DNA of 64,000 nucleotides from assembly GCA_008501735.1 (NCBI GenBank), contig QQUF01000007.1:43527-107526 (forward strand). Direction: 5' to 3'. Source of the stretch: Calditrichota bacterium. GTDB lineage: Bacteria; CLD3. Position numbers and translations under genes: made by a program. Position 1 is the first letter of the stretch; each line of letters begins with the position of its first letter. Shown in pieces: positions 36,490 through 44,279 of this stretch. Under the pieces are notes generated by a model. The model was not told the DNA's origin. It did not search any database and saw only the letters and a list, made by a program, of their open reading frames with translations.

Positions 36490-37194
36490 ATGAAACCTGA
36501 AATTCAAAATTCTTCAAAAGGGCTTTTCTTTGCACTAATAATTTTAGCTTCTTGGATAGGCTCACTAATATTCTTATTGAATTTGAATCTTGAAAATTTC
36601 ACCTTTGTAATTTCAGTTGGTATCCTTTTACAAACTTTTCTTTACACAGGTATTTTCATTACTGCTCACGACTCAATGCACCGAACAGTTTTTCCCAAAA
36701 ACCTAAAAATTAATAATTTAATCGGTTCAATCTCTTTAACTTTTTATGCTTTATTTTCATTTAAGTCCTTGAGGGAAAAACATTGGGAACACCATAGAAA
36801 TCCTGTTTCGGGAAATGACCCTGATTTTCACGACGGCAAAAATGATAGTTTCTTTACTTGGTACTGGAAATTCTTTACAACTTACATTTCTTGGAAACAG
36901 ATTTTGGGAATGGCGATAATTTTCAATATCTTTGAACACTTAATTAAAATTGACTTTTGGAATTTAATTCTCTTTTGGATTTTACCTTCAATCCTTAGCA
37001 CATTTCAGTTGTTTTACTTCGGAACTTTTTTGCCTCATCGGAAACTTGTAAAGCCTTTCAAAGACTCTCACAATGCAAGAAGTAATGACTACTCTACTCT
37101 TTGGTCTTTTCTCACTTGTTATCATTTCGGCTACCATTGGGAACATCACGAGTTCCCGAATATTCCTTGGTGGCACTTGCCCAAAATGAGATGA
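36490..37194 (+). CDS. crtW: Beta-carotene ketolase (CrtW type)
   Basis: This 234-residue membrane di-iron protein has the histidine motifs FITAHDSMHRTV, REKHWEHHRNP and CYHFGYHWEHHEFPNIPWWHLP. These, with the segment FQLFYFGTFLPHR, match CrtW ketolases, which oxidise C-4 of the beta-ionone ring. It is the last gene of the operon, two bases after the cruF-like stop codon. No crtZ hydroxylase is in the operon, so the ring is predicted to carry a 4-keto but no 3-hydroxy group. A bidirectional terminator follows. Confidence 0.92.
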   Translation: MKPEIQNSSKGLFFALIILASWIGSLIFLLNLNLENFTFVISVGILLQTFLYTGIFITAHDSMHRTVFPKNLKINNLIGSISLTFYALFSFKSLREKHWEHHRNPVSGNDPDFHDGKNDSFFTWYWKFFTTYISWKQILGMAIIFNIFEHLIKIDFWNLILFWILPSILSTFQLFYFGTFLPHRKLVKPFKDSHNARSNDYSTLWSFLTCYHFGYHWEHHEFPNIPWWHLPKMR

Positions 37195-37208
37195 AATTTT
37201 AAACAAAA

Positions 37209-37241
37209 AAATCCGCCTAAGAAAAATATCTCGGCGGATTT
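37209..37241. terminator. Terminator after the carotenoid operon
   Basis: AAATCCGCC (37209-37217) and GGCGGATTT (37233-37241) form a perfect 9-bp stem with a 15-base loop, flanked on the left by an A-run and on the right by TAAATAAAAATTATTT. It lies 14 bases after the crtW stop codon and can serve both strands. Confidence 0.75.
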
Positions 37242-37259
37242 AAATAAAAATTATTTCAG

Positions 37260-37389
37260 TAGACTTCTTGCATAACTGAATTTTCCAAGTTTGTCATTCT
37301 AAACGAATGTGAAGAATCTTAATCAACGTCTTTTAAAAGATTCTTCACTCCGTTCAGAATGACAGAATTGTAGTTATGCAAGAAGTCTA
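37260..37389. repeat. 130-bp nested inverted-repeat element (MITE-like)
   Basis: The outer arms are perfect 18-bp inverted repeats (TAGACTTCTTGCATAACT at 37260-37277; its complement at 37372-37389). Inside are near-perfect 28/29-base arms starting TGTCATTCTAAACGAATG (37292-37320) and ending CGTTCAGAATGACA (37337-37364). The inner core resembles the TGTCATTCTGAACG...GAAGAATCTT repeat seen between genes in many Bacteroidota/Chlorobiota genomes. It sits between convergent genes, and no target duplication is visible. Confidence 0.75.
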
Positions 37390-37395
37390 GTTTTT

Positions 37396-40300
37396 TTACT
37401 TAATCAAAAGCATTTTCTGAGATTTAACATCACCATTTGAAGTTTCGAGTTTGTAAAAATAAACTCCACTTGAAACTTGTTTTCCAAGCTCGTTTGTTCC
37501 ATTCCAATGTGTAGAAAAGTTTCCTGCTTTTCTTTGCTCATTGACCAAAGTTTTGACTTTTTGTCCAAGAACATTGTAAACATTCAATTTCACAAATGAA
37601 TTTTCAGAAATTGTAAAATTAATTTGTGTCGAAGGATTAAAAGGATTTGGGAAGTTTTGGCTCAAATCAAATTCTAAAGGGATAACGTTATTTTCTGTTT
37701 CTTCAATGTCTGTCCAAATTTTATTTGAAACAAAAATTCTTGCACTTGAAGCAGGAATGAAGTAATTGTCAATATTTGTTCCACTTGTTTGAACTTGTGT
37801 GTCAGTAATGTATTCGTACCAAGTTCCCGGAAAAGTTGCTTGAAAATCAATTGTGTGGTCTTGATTTGAAAGATTTGCAACAATAACAAAATCACCGTTA
37901 GTTCCGCCACTTCTTCTGTAAATGATAATATTTTCATTTTGTAATTGGTCAGTGGTAAAAAGATTGTTAGAGCGTAAAGCATCGTAATTATTTCTCAACC
38001 ACAACATTCTTTTGAAAAAAGTGTGCAAATCAGAACCAACAGGCTCATTCAATTTGTTCCAATGAAGTGGATTTGGATCAATTGTGCGTTCTGTATCTTC
38101 ACCAAATTCTTGTCCGTGATACATCATCGGAATTCCCGCAGAAGTAAAAAGAACTGCTGCACCGAGTTTCGATTTTTTAATCGCATTTTGCAAATTGATG
38201 TTTGGATTCGTTTGAGCTTCAAAAATTACTCTTTGTTCGTCGTGGCTTTCTGTATAATTCACAACCATTGAAGCATCAGTAAAGCCGTCTCCTTGGAAAT
38301 GAATTCCTTGAGCAGTTTTTGCCAAATTCGGATAAGTTCCTCCTTCAAAAGAACCCTCTCGCAAATTTGCTTTCATTTGGTCGTGAAAAGTGTCGTGCCA
38401 AGTTGATTGAGCTTCAGTATTTAAAATCAAGTTTGTTTCTTGTGGCAAATGCTCACAGATTTGGTAAGCAGTTGAGTCAAAATCAAAAATTTGTTTTGTG
38501 AAGTAGCTTACACCAAAAGTATCGTAACCACTCCAGCCAATAAACTGTGTTGCATCGTAACGGAATCCGTCAAAATGATATTCTTGCAACCAGTGTTTCA
38601 TCACTCGAACTGACATATCTTTCGTTGCTTGATTGTCGTGGTCTAAATCTGGAAATCCCCAAGGATTTCCAAGAGGTGAAACGTAAGGATTATCACTAAC
38701 ATTATCCCAAATTTGATTAATCGGGGAAGAACCGTCAACGTGATTCAAAACGATGTCCGCAAGAATTGCAATTCCTCGTTGATGTGCTTCATCAACTAAC
38801 ATTTTCAAATCATTTGGAGTTCCATAAACCGACTCAGGAGCTAAGTAAAACGCAGGATTGTATCCCCAAGAAATTGCTCCTGGAAATTCGTAGTGTGGTA
38901 AAAATTCGATTGCATTAATTCCCAAATCTTGCAAATAGTCAAGTTTAGCAATTACTCCTGCAAAGTCTTTAGTTGAAGAAAAATCTCCTATGTGAAGTTC
39001 GTAAATATTTAAATCTCTTAAAGCTGGTCTTTGATAATTTTGGTCGTTCCAAACAAAAGGAGTTGCTCCCATTTCGAAGACAGTTTTTGCATCTGCAAAA
39101 TTTCCTGTTTCATTTCCTTGAGCATTTTTCCACTCAACATCAAAAGAAAAAGGGTCCGCTACATTTTTCGTTCCATTAATTCTGTATTGGTATTGGTAAG
39201 TTCCATTCGCTAAAGTTTCGGTTTTCCACCAAATTGATTGAGTTGAATCGTAATTCATTAAACCAGCTGTTGCGTCCCAATTGTTGAAAGAACCGATTAC
39301 TGAATTAAAAGCTGTGTTTGGAGCGAAAAGTGAAAAAGTTGCAGTTCCGTTTCCATTGTCAGTTACACCTTGTTCTACACTCGGAGCTGTTCCGTAAGTA
39401 ATTGCAGGAACTTTCCAAACAGTCATTGCGTCAAAAGTTACTCTATTAACAGAGTTCCAAGCCGCTGCGACAATTGTGCTTTTTCCAATTGGTAAGGTCG
39501 AAGTATCCCAAGAATAAGTGTAAGGACTTGAACCAGTTAAAGTTGTTTTTAAACTACCATTCACCCAAAATTGAACCTGAGTTTGGTTTGAAGCTGTAAT
39601 ATTTATATTTTGGCTAAGTGAATCAACAACATCATTTTCATCTAAATTTGTAATTTCTACAACTGCATCGCCAGATTTCGGAGCTAAGTTAATTGGAATG
39701 TGGTAATCTTGGTAATTATTATTATCCCAAGTTCCGTCAGTCCAATTAATTGCAAAGTCAACGACTTTTACAACTTGATTTGGCAATTTAAATGGTTTTA
39801 AGGTTGCGTGGTAATCTCCATTTGGTTGTAAGAAAAGTTGAGTTTGGACAGCAATTCCTTGAACTGTTGAATTCGGTGGAATGTAAGGCGGAAAAACTCC
39901 TGAATCAGAAAATCCATTTACTCCCCAATGAATCACACCACCTTGAGTTGCATTTTTAATCACAACTGTAAGAGTGTCATTTGGGTCAGGATTTGAAGGA
40001 AACCATTCAACATTTGGATAAAAACCACCTGTTATAGCAATATGCCAATCAGCAGGAGGATTTACACTTGTGTCGTGAGCCCAGTTTGTTCCTGTAGTTG
40101 TTGGAGTTCCGTCATTAAAAACGAAATCGAGTACGTTAAAAGTAGCATCTGTTTGGATTTGAGTTTCCCAAACACTTCCATTCAAAGTCATTGGACTTCT
40201 AACAGCTGCATTTTGGAAATTAACAGAACCTGTGGGCCAAGTTGAAGTTGGCGGAAGAGTAAACCCATTAATTCCCCAATGTAAAACCATTTCAGAAGCA

Positions 40301-40452
40301 TTGTTTGGCATTTCATTATTTTGCGTAGGGTCGAATTGGATTGTTACTAAATCACCAGGAGATGGAGTTGAAGGTATAATTGTTACTCCAGCCTGTGCGA
40401 ATAAATTTTGCGAGATTAGAATTAAGGAAATTAAGGTTATTAATTTTTTCAT
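37396..40452 (-). CDS. Secreted GH13 alpha-glucan-acting enzyme with T9SS sorting tail
   Basis: This 1018-residue protein has a signal peptide (ISLILISQNLFAQAG) and N-terminal beta domains with two similar Ig-like modules (VLHWGINGF and VIHWGVNGF). A CBM48-like domain follows (SVIGSFNNWDATAGLMNYD), then a GH13 catalytic barrel at about 480-860. Its catalytic residues are visible: nucleophile D in FDGFRYDATQF (about 630), acid E in ILNTEAQS (about 678), and transition-state D in NYTESHDEQRV (about 736). The last about 90 residues are the T9SS type A tail (QNFPNPFNPST ... GVYFYKLETSNGD ... KMLLIK). Closest type is branching enzyme or trehalohydrolase-like; exact specificity is unclear. It should act outside the cell. 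Confidence 0.9.
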   Translation of the reverse strand: MKKLITLISLILISQNLFAQAGVTIIPSTPSPGDLVTIQFDPTQNNEMPNNASEMVLHWGINGFTLPPTSTWPTGSVNFQNAAVRSPMTLNGSVWETQIQTDATFNVLDFVFNDGTPTTTGTNWAHDTSVNPPADWHIAITGGFYPNVEWFPSNPDPNDTLTVVIKNATQGGVIHWGVNGFSDSGVFPPYIPPNSTVQGIAVQTQLFLQPNGDYHATLKPFKLPNQVVKVVDFAINWTDGTWDNNNYQDYHIPINLAPKSGDAVVEITNLDENDVVDSLSQNINITASNQTQVQFWVNGSLKTTLTGSSPYTYSWDTSTLPIGKSTIVAAAWNSVNRVTFDAMTVWKVPAITYGTAPSVEQGVTDNGNGTATFSLFAPNTAFNSVIGSFNNWDATAGLMNYDSTQSIWWKTETLANGTYQYQYRINGTKNVADPFSFDVEWKNAQGNETGNFADAKTVFEMGATPFVWNDQNYQRPALRDLNIYELHIGDFSSTKDFAGVIAKLDYLQDLGINAIEFLPHYEFPGAISWGYNPAFYLAPESVYGTPNDLKMLVDEAHQRGIAILADIVLNHVDGSSPINQIWDNVSDNPYVSPLGNPWGFPDLDHDNQATKDMSVRVMKHWLQEYHFDGFRYDATQFIGWSGYDTFGVSYFTKQIFDFDSTAYQICEHLPQETNLILNTEAQSTWHDTFHDQMKANLREGSFEGGTYPNLAKTAQGIHFQGDGFTDASMVVNYTESHDEQRVIFEAQTNPNINLQNAIKKSKLGAAVLFTSAGIPMMYHGQEFGEDTERTIDPNPLHWNKLNEPVGSDLHTFFKRMLWLRNNYDALRSNNLFTTDQLQNENIIIYRRSGGTNGDFVIVANLSNQDHTIDFQATFPGTWYEYITDTQVQTSGTNIDNYFIPASSARIFVSNKIWTDIEETENNVIPLEFDLSQNFPNPFNPSTQINFTISENSFVKLNVYNVLGQKVKTLVNEQRKAGNFSTHWNGTNELGKQVSSGVYFYKLETSNGDVKSQKMLLIK

Positions 40453-40465
40453 CGAAAAGCCTTTG

Positions 40466-41071
40466 TTAATTTAAAAAATTGCTTTGAGTTTTGTCTGTTT
40501 CAAACTTCACTTTACTGTAAATTTCTTCTAAAGAAATTTCTACATTTAAGTTGTGTATTTTCAGAATATCTTTCATCTCCTTAAACTCTTCAAGTTCCCA
40601 ATTACTCTTCTCATTCTTGAAATAATATTCAACGTGAATTTCTTTCTGTGAAATCAAAATGTAGTGTTTAAAAGATTCAAGAGTTCTGTAAAGTTCAAAC
40701 TTTTTTCCTCTTTCAAAAGCCTCTATTGAATCAGAAAGCACTTCGACAATTAAAATGGGATTTGTAATTGTATCATTTCGATTTTTATAAAATTCAGGTT
40801 CACCACAAAAAATACTCACATCAGGATAAGTGAAAAGTCCGTTTTTTTCAATTTGAACTTTTAAATCTGCACCTGTTACAATGCAAGGTTTTCCTTTAAA
40901 AGCATTCATTAATGCGAAAGAAGTGTAAGAAGCGATAATATTGTGGTTCAAAGTAGCACCTGACATCGCAAAAATTTCACCGTTATAAAGTTGGTGCTTT
41001 GTGTCAGCTTGGTCTTCAAATTCCAAGTATTCTTCGATAGTGTAAAACTGCTTTATCTCTTTGGTTTGCAT
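40466..41071 (-). CDS. Uma2 family protein (DUF820, PD-(D/E)XK nuclease fold)
   Basis: This 201-residue protein has the family pattern YTIEEYLEFED, KHQLYNGEIFAMSGAT, the catalytic-type aspartate in FTYPDVSIFC, and ILIVEVLSDSIEAFERGKKFELYRTLESFKHYILIS with the E-V-(L)-S core. The fold is that of restriction-type endonucleases, but the biological role of these proteins is not established. It lies 13 bases upstream of the GH13 gene on the same strand. The pairing looks incidental. Confidence 0.88.
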   Translation of the reverse strand: MQTKEIKQFYTIEEYLEFEDQADTKHQLYNGEIFAMSGATLNHNIIASYTSFALMNAFKGKPCIVTGADLKVQIEKNGLFTYPDVSIFCGEPEFYKNRNDTITNPILIVEVLSDSIEAFERGKKFELYRTLESFKHYILISQKEIHVEYYFKNEKSNWELEEFKEMKDILKIHNLNVEISLEEIYSKVKFETDKTQSNFLN

Positions 41072-41230
41072 TCAATCATCTCTTGTTAGAAAATAGATAA
41101 AACAAAATAATACTTTTGGGTTTAGAATTGCAATAAGCAAAAAGGAGGTTGAAAAATTTAAAAAATCCATAATCTTTTTTTAAAATTTGACTATGGCTTT
41201 TTTCATAAAAAAAAAAGTTTTGGATTTTAT

Positions 41231-41364
41231 TTAACGTGAGTTCGAGAAAAAACTTCAATAAAAATTAAGCGTTACAACGGCAGGAAGCCGTAGCACTGCA
41301 ATTTTTAAAACAATTTTAAACTTCCTTGCTTCTACTGAACATTTTTCTCGAACTCATATGTTAA
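41231..41364. repeat. 134-bp nested inverted-repeat element
   Basis: The left arm TTAACGTGAGTTCGAGAAAAA (starting 41231) is matched by an inverted right arm ending at 41364 with a two-base insertion. Inside, AAAAATT...ACGGC (from about 41260) pairs with GCCGT...AATTTTT around the loop AGGAA, at about 41276-41291. Size and nested design match the element at 37260, but the sequence differs. The rest of the 41072-41452 gap shows no supported gene. Confidence 0.65.
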
Positions 41365-41365
41365 A

Positions 41366-41395
41366 GAAATCCTAAAATCTAGATTTTAGGATTTC
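41366..41395. repeat. 30-bp perfect palindrome
   Basis: The sequence is self-complementary from 41366 to 41395, centred between 41380 and 41381 (half GAAATCCTAAAATCT). It directly abuts the 134-bp inverted-repeat element and lies about 57 bases after the stop codon of the minus-strand YWTD-repeat gene. It has no clear T-run on that strand. Confidence 0.7.
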
Positions 41396-41452
41396 AAGAT
41401 TTTTCTTTTAAAATAAAAAAATCACGGGTTAAAAACTGCTTTTGAACTCACA

Positions 41453-42937
41453 TTATTTGAGAAGTAGCATTTTCTTAGTTTGGGTAAAATCTCCATTTCC
41501 TGTTTTGAGTTGGTAGAAATATATTCCACTTGAAACTCTATTGCCAGATTCATCAGTTCCATCCCAAGAAACTTTGTAAGTCCCCTGAGCTTTTCTTTTC
41601 TTTACAAGTTCTCTTACTAATTGCCCTTGCAAGTTAAATATTGATATAGTGACAAAACTTTTCTTAGGAATTTGGTAAGTAATTTCTGTTTCAGGGTTAA
41701 AAGGGTTAGGAAAGTTTTGGCCTAATTTGAGATTTTGGATTGTAAATTCTTCTTGAGATTCGACAGTGATTAGAATTTCGTTGTGAGACTCTTTTTCTCC
41801 ATTAAAACTAACATCTACCAGTTTGTAGAAATAGGTCTCACCTAAAATTACATTTTCATCTGTAAAGCTATAAATTTTACCTTGAGCAGAAGTTCCAAGA
41901 CCTTTAAGTTCTGTGTTGGTTTTAAAAGATGAAATCAATTTGAAATCTTCTTCTTTTTCTGATTTTCTGTAAACTTCAAAACCTGCATTTTCTACTTCAC
42001 TTTGTGTTTCCCAATTTAAAGCAACATTGCCTTCCGAAACAAATGCTCTAAAATCTAATATTTCTACTGGAAGTGGGTTGTCGGAAATTCCTAATGCAAT
42101 ACTATAAGGATTACTTAACCCTGTCAAAATAGTCTCTGTATTTGAACCATCTAAATCTGATTTAAATATATTTCCAGTGTTAAAAGGATCAGGCCAATAC
42201 ATTTTAGAATTTCCTAAATCCAAATGAAGATCAGGTGTTGCTGAAAAAGCAGTAACTATTACTTCCACATTGGACCCGTCCAAATTGGCTCTACGAATTG
42301 AACCTGTAGCAGCAGTATCAATTCCCCAATATATTTTTGAAGCTGCTAAATCCAGTTTTATCGCCCTTGGAATTAATATCCCATTTATGATTGTTTGAAC
42401 ATTAGAACCATCTAAATTAGCTCTTTGCATCATTCCTCCTCCCATTGAGTCAATATAAATTCCAAAATATATTTTGGAATTTATCAAGTCCAAAGCAATT
42501 CCACCTAAAAAAGAATTAACAGTTGAAAATGTTACAATATCTTCAACATTTGACCCATCTAAATTTGACTTCTGAATTTTCATTGTCCCGCTTTCTGTCC
42601 AATAAATTTTAGAATTTTCTAAATCAAGTGTGAGCCATCTTGGTTGATTTAAACCTGTAACTAAATCTTCAACATTTGAGCCATCTAAATCTGAACGTTG
42701 TATTTTAGAGCTACCTAAGTCAATCCAATACATTTTAGAATTTGTTAAATCAAGTGATAGTGCAATAGGATTAGATAATCCAGATGAGATTAAATCTTCA
42801 ACTTCTGAGCCATTTATATTTGCTCTGCGAATTTTATCTGAACCGAGTTCTGTCCAATACATTTTTTGTCCAAATGAACTTGTTACAAAAATTATGCACA
42901 AAACAAGTGCCATAAAATTTTTAGATTTGAATTTCAT
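41453..42937 (-). CDS. Secreted six-bladed YWTD (LDL-receptor class B) propeller with T9SS tail
   Basis: This 494-residue protein has a signal peptide, then six repeats of about 43 residues with the core K(M/I)YW...I-R/Q-A/S-N/D-L-DGSN-V-E-LDL-NS (for example KMYWTELGSDKIRRANING), which predicts one six-bladed propeller. A fibronectin-like domain follows (ILDFRAFVSEGNVALNWETQSE). The T9SS type A tail ends the protein (GQNFPNPFNPETEI ... SSGIYFYQLKTGNGDF ... KKMLLLK). It is predicted to be exported across the outer membrane; binding partner unknown. The ribosome binding site AAAGGA lies upstream of the ATG. Confidence 0.88.
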   Translation of the reverse strand: MKFKSKNFMALVLCIIFVTSSFGQKMYWTELGSDKIRRANINGSEVEDLISSGLSNPIALSLDLTNSKMYWIDLGSSKIQRSDLDGSNVEDLVTGLNQPRWLTLDLENSKIYWTESGTMKIQKSNLDGSNVEDIVTFSTVNSFLGGIALDLINSKIYFGIYIDSMGGGMMQRANLDGSNVQTIINGILIPRAIKLDLAASKIYWGIDTAATGSIRRANLDGSNVEVIVTAFSATPDLHLDLGNSKMYWPDPFNTGNIFKSDLDGSNTETILTGLSNPYSIALGISDNPLPVEILDFRAFVSEGNVALNWETQSEVENAGFEVYRKSEKEEDFKLISSFKTNTELKGLGTSAQGKIYSFTDENVILGETYFYKLVDVSFNGEKESHNEILITVESQEEFTIQNLKLGQNFPNPFNPETEITYQIPKKSFVTISIFNLQGQLVRELVKKRKAQGTYKVSWDGTDESGNRVSSGIYFYQLKTGNGDFTQTKKMLLLK

Positions 42938-43004
42938 AGTCTTTTTCCTTTAAATTAATTTTATTAATACTAACCTCACCTTAAGATTAGAAAACTTTAT
43001 AATC

Positions 43005-44102
43005 CTACTTTCTAACATCTAATTTTTTGATTTGCTCGGCTAAAATATCTGAAAAAATATCATTTCCATTTTTTGAGAAATGTCCTTCGTCAGTGAAATG
43101 GTCAGGAAACCATTCAGTCCTAATCATATCAATTACAACTCTTGTTTTGACCTCATTATCAAATTGGTTTAGCATAATTTCATTAAGATGAAGCATTTTC
43201 TCGGGGACTGAATTATCAACAATCAAAGGAGTACTAAAGCGTGAATCAATGTCAGAAGTATATTCATCGTAATTTAAAACGTGTGGAACGAAAATTGGAA
43301 CCGCTCCAAGTTGTAAAGTCAAGTTCTTCAATGTCTCCAAATTTCTACCATAAATTTTATCAAAAGACTTGTCATCTTCACTTGTCGGCTTTTGTCTTTC
43401 CTTCAAAAACAGTTTTGAATAATCGACTTCATAATTTTCGTTAAGTAATGAACCAAGATAAACGATTCCTGATTTGGATAAAATCGCATCTTGAACGTTT
43501 TGTTTATCAACTGAGAATCCAAAATTTTGGAATTGTTCCATTCCGTGCCCGAAATAATCTTCACGTGAATCCTTGCGGTGATAATTGGCTAAATCACTCC
43601 AACCAACGTAAAAAATTACAACATCTGGTTTGAATTCTGGAACTAACAAAGACATTTGAATAATATTTTCAACAGTTGTGTAGCCTTTAACCCCGTAATT
43701 CATTAATGAATAATTGTTTCCAAGTTTTCTTTGAAGCATAAAAGACCAAGTTTCTTGATCAGAAACATTTGGGCAAAAAGTAGTCGAACCTCCAACACAA
43801 GCAATTTTAATTGAATTTTCTTCAACTGCAGGTGCTCCAACCCAACGAGTTTTTTCAGGTGTTGTTGAAATTGTCAGTCCATTTTTTTCAAATCTTTTGT
43901 TTGGTAGAAGTTCACCAACTAAATAAGGGTGTTGCTTGTAAAGCCCATCAACTTTTTTCTCTTCCTCCCAAAGCCATTGTTCTTTAGACATAAAATGAAC
44001 ACAATGTCCAATAAGTTCCATAACCAAAATGATAAAAACAATAGCTCCCAAATTGTTAAAAAGTATTCCAATTTTGGAAGGCTTAGCTTTAGCGTAATTC
44101 AT
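43005..44102 (-). CDS. Membrane-anchored SGNH/GDSL-type hydrolase
   Basis: This 365-residue protein has one N-terminal membrane helix (LGAIVFIILVMELIGHCVHF) and an SGNH-like domain. Block I is IACVGGSTTFCPNVSD with the nucleophile serine, block III VIFYVGWSD, and block V FTDEGHFSKNG with the Asp-x-x-His pair. The usual Asn of block III is replaced by Ser in GWSD. Such enzymes deacylate polysaccharides or lipids at the cell surface. It is divergent from the outer-membrane gene at 44280 and 67 bases upstream of the YWTD gene. Confidence 0.82.
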   Translation of the reverse strand: MNYAKAKPSKIGILFNNLGAIVFIILVMELIGHCVHFMSKEQWLWEEEKKVDGLYKQHPYLVGELLPNKRFEKNGLTISTTPEKTRWVGAPAVEENSIKIACVGGSTTFCPNVSDQETWSFMLQRKLGNNYSLMNYGVKGYTTVENIIQMSLLVPEFKPDVVIFYVGWSDLANYHRKDSREDYFGHGMEQFQNFGFSVDKQNVQDAILSKSGIVYLGSLLNENYEVDYSKLFLKERQKPTSEDDKSFDKIYGRNLETLKNLTLQLGAVPIFVPHVLNYDEYTSDIDSRFSTPLIVDNSVPEKMLHLNEIMLNQFDNEVKTRVVIDMIRTEWFPDHFTDEGHFSKNGNDIFSDILAEQIKKLDVRK

Positions 44103-44229
44103 TAAAATCTCCGTTAAAAGTTGGCAAACATTGAAATCAAGTTAAAGAAAATAAAAATTTTCTCAAAATTATTAGTTTTGTAAAATTAAATTGGGGTTTT
44201 ACGAAATATTAATACTATTTTTTCCCACT

Positions 44230-44258
44230 TTTACAAAACTTAATTTTTGCGATATTTT
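44230..44258 (+). promoter_or_regulatory. Promoter of the outer-membrane gene pair
   Basis: TTTACA (44230-44235), a 17-base spacer and TATTTT (44253-44258) give a -35/-10 pair with the same -10 as the carotenoid promoter. The -35 lies in the right arm of an inverted repeat (AGTTTTGTAAAA at 44174-44185; TTTTACAAAACT at 44229-44240) that could be an operator. The gene starts at 44280. Confidence 0.5.
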
Positions 44259-44279
44259 CAATAAAAAATTGTCAGAGCT

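Noticed and set aside
41141..41181. Perfect Shine-Dalgarno-like AAGGAGG in the 41.1-41.4 kb gap
   Set aside because: The only start codon close by gives seven codons, and the next ATG is about 50 bases away with 13 codons. No gene can be supported.
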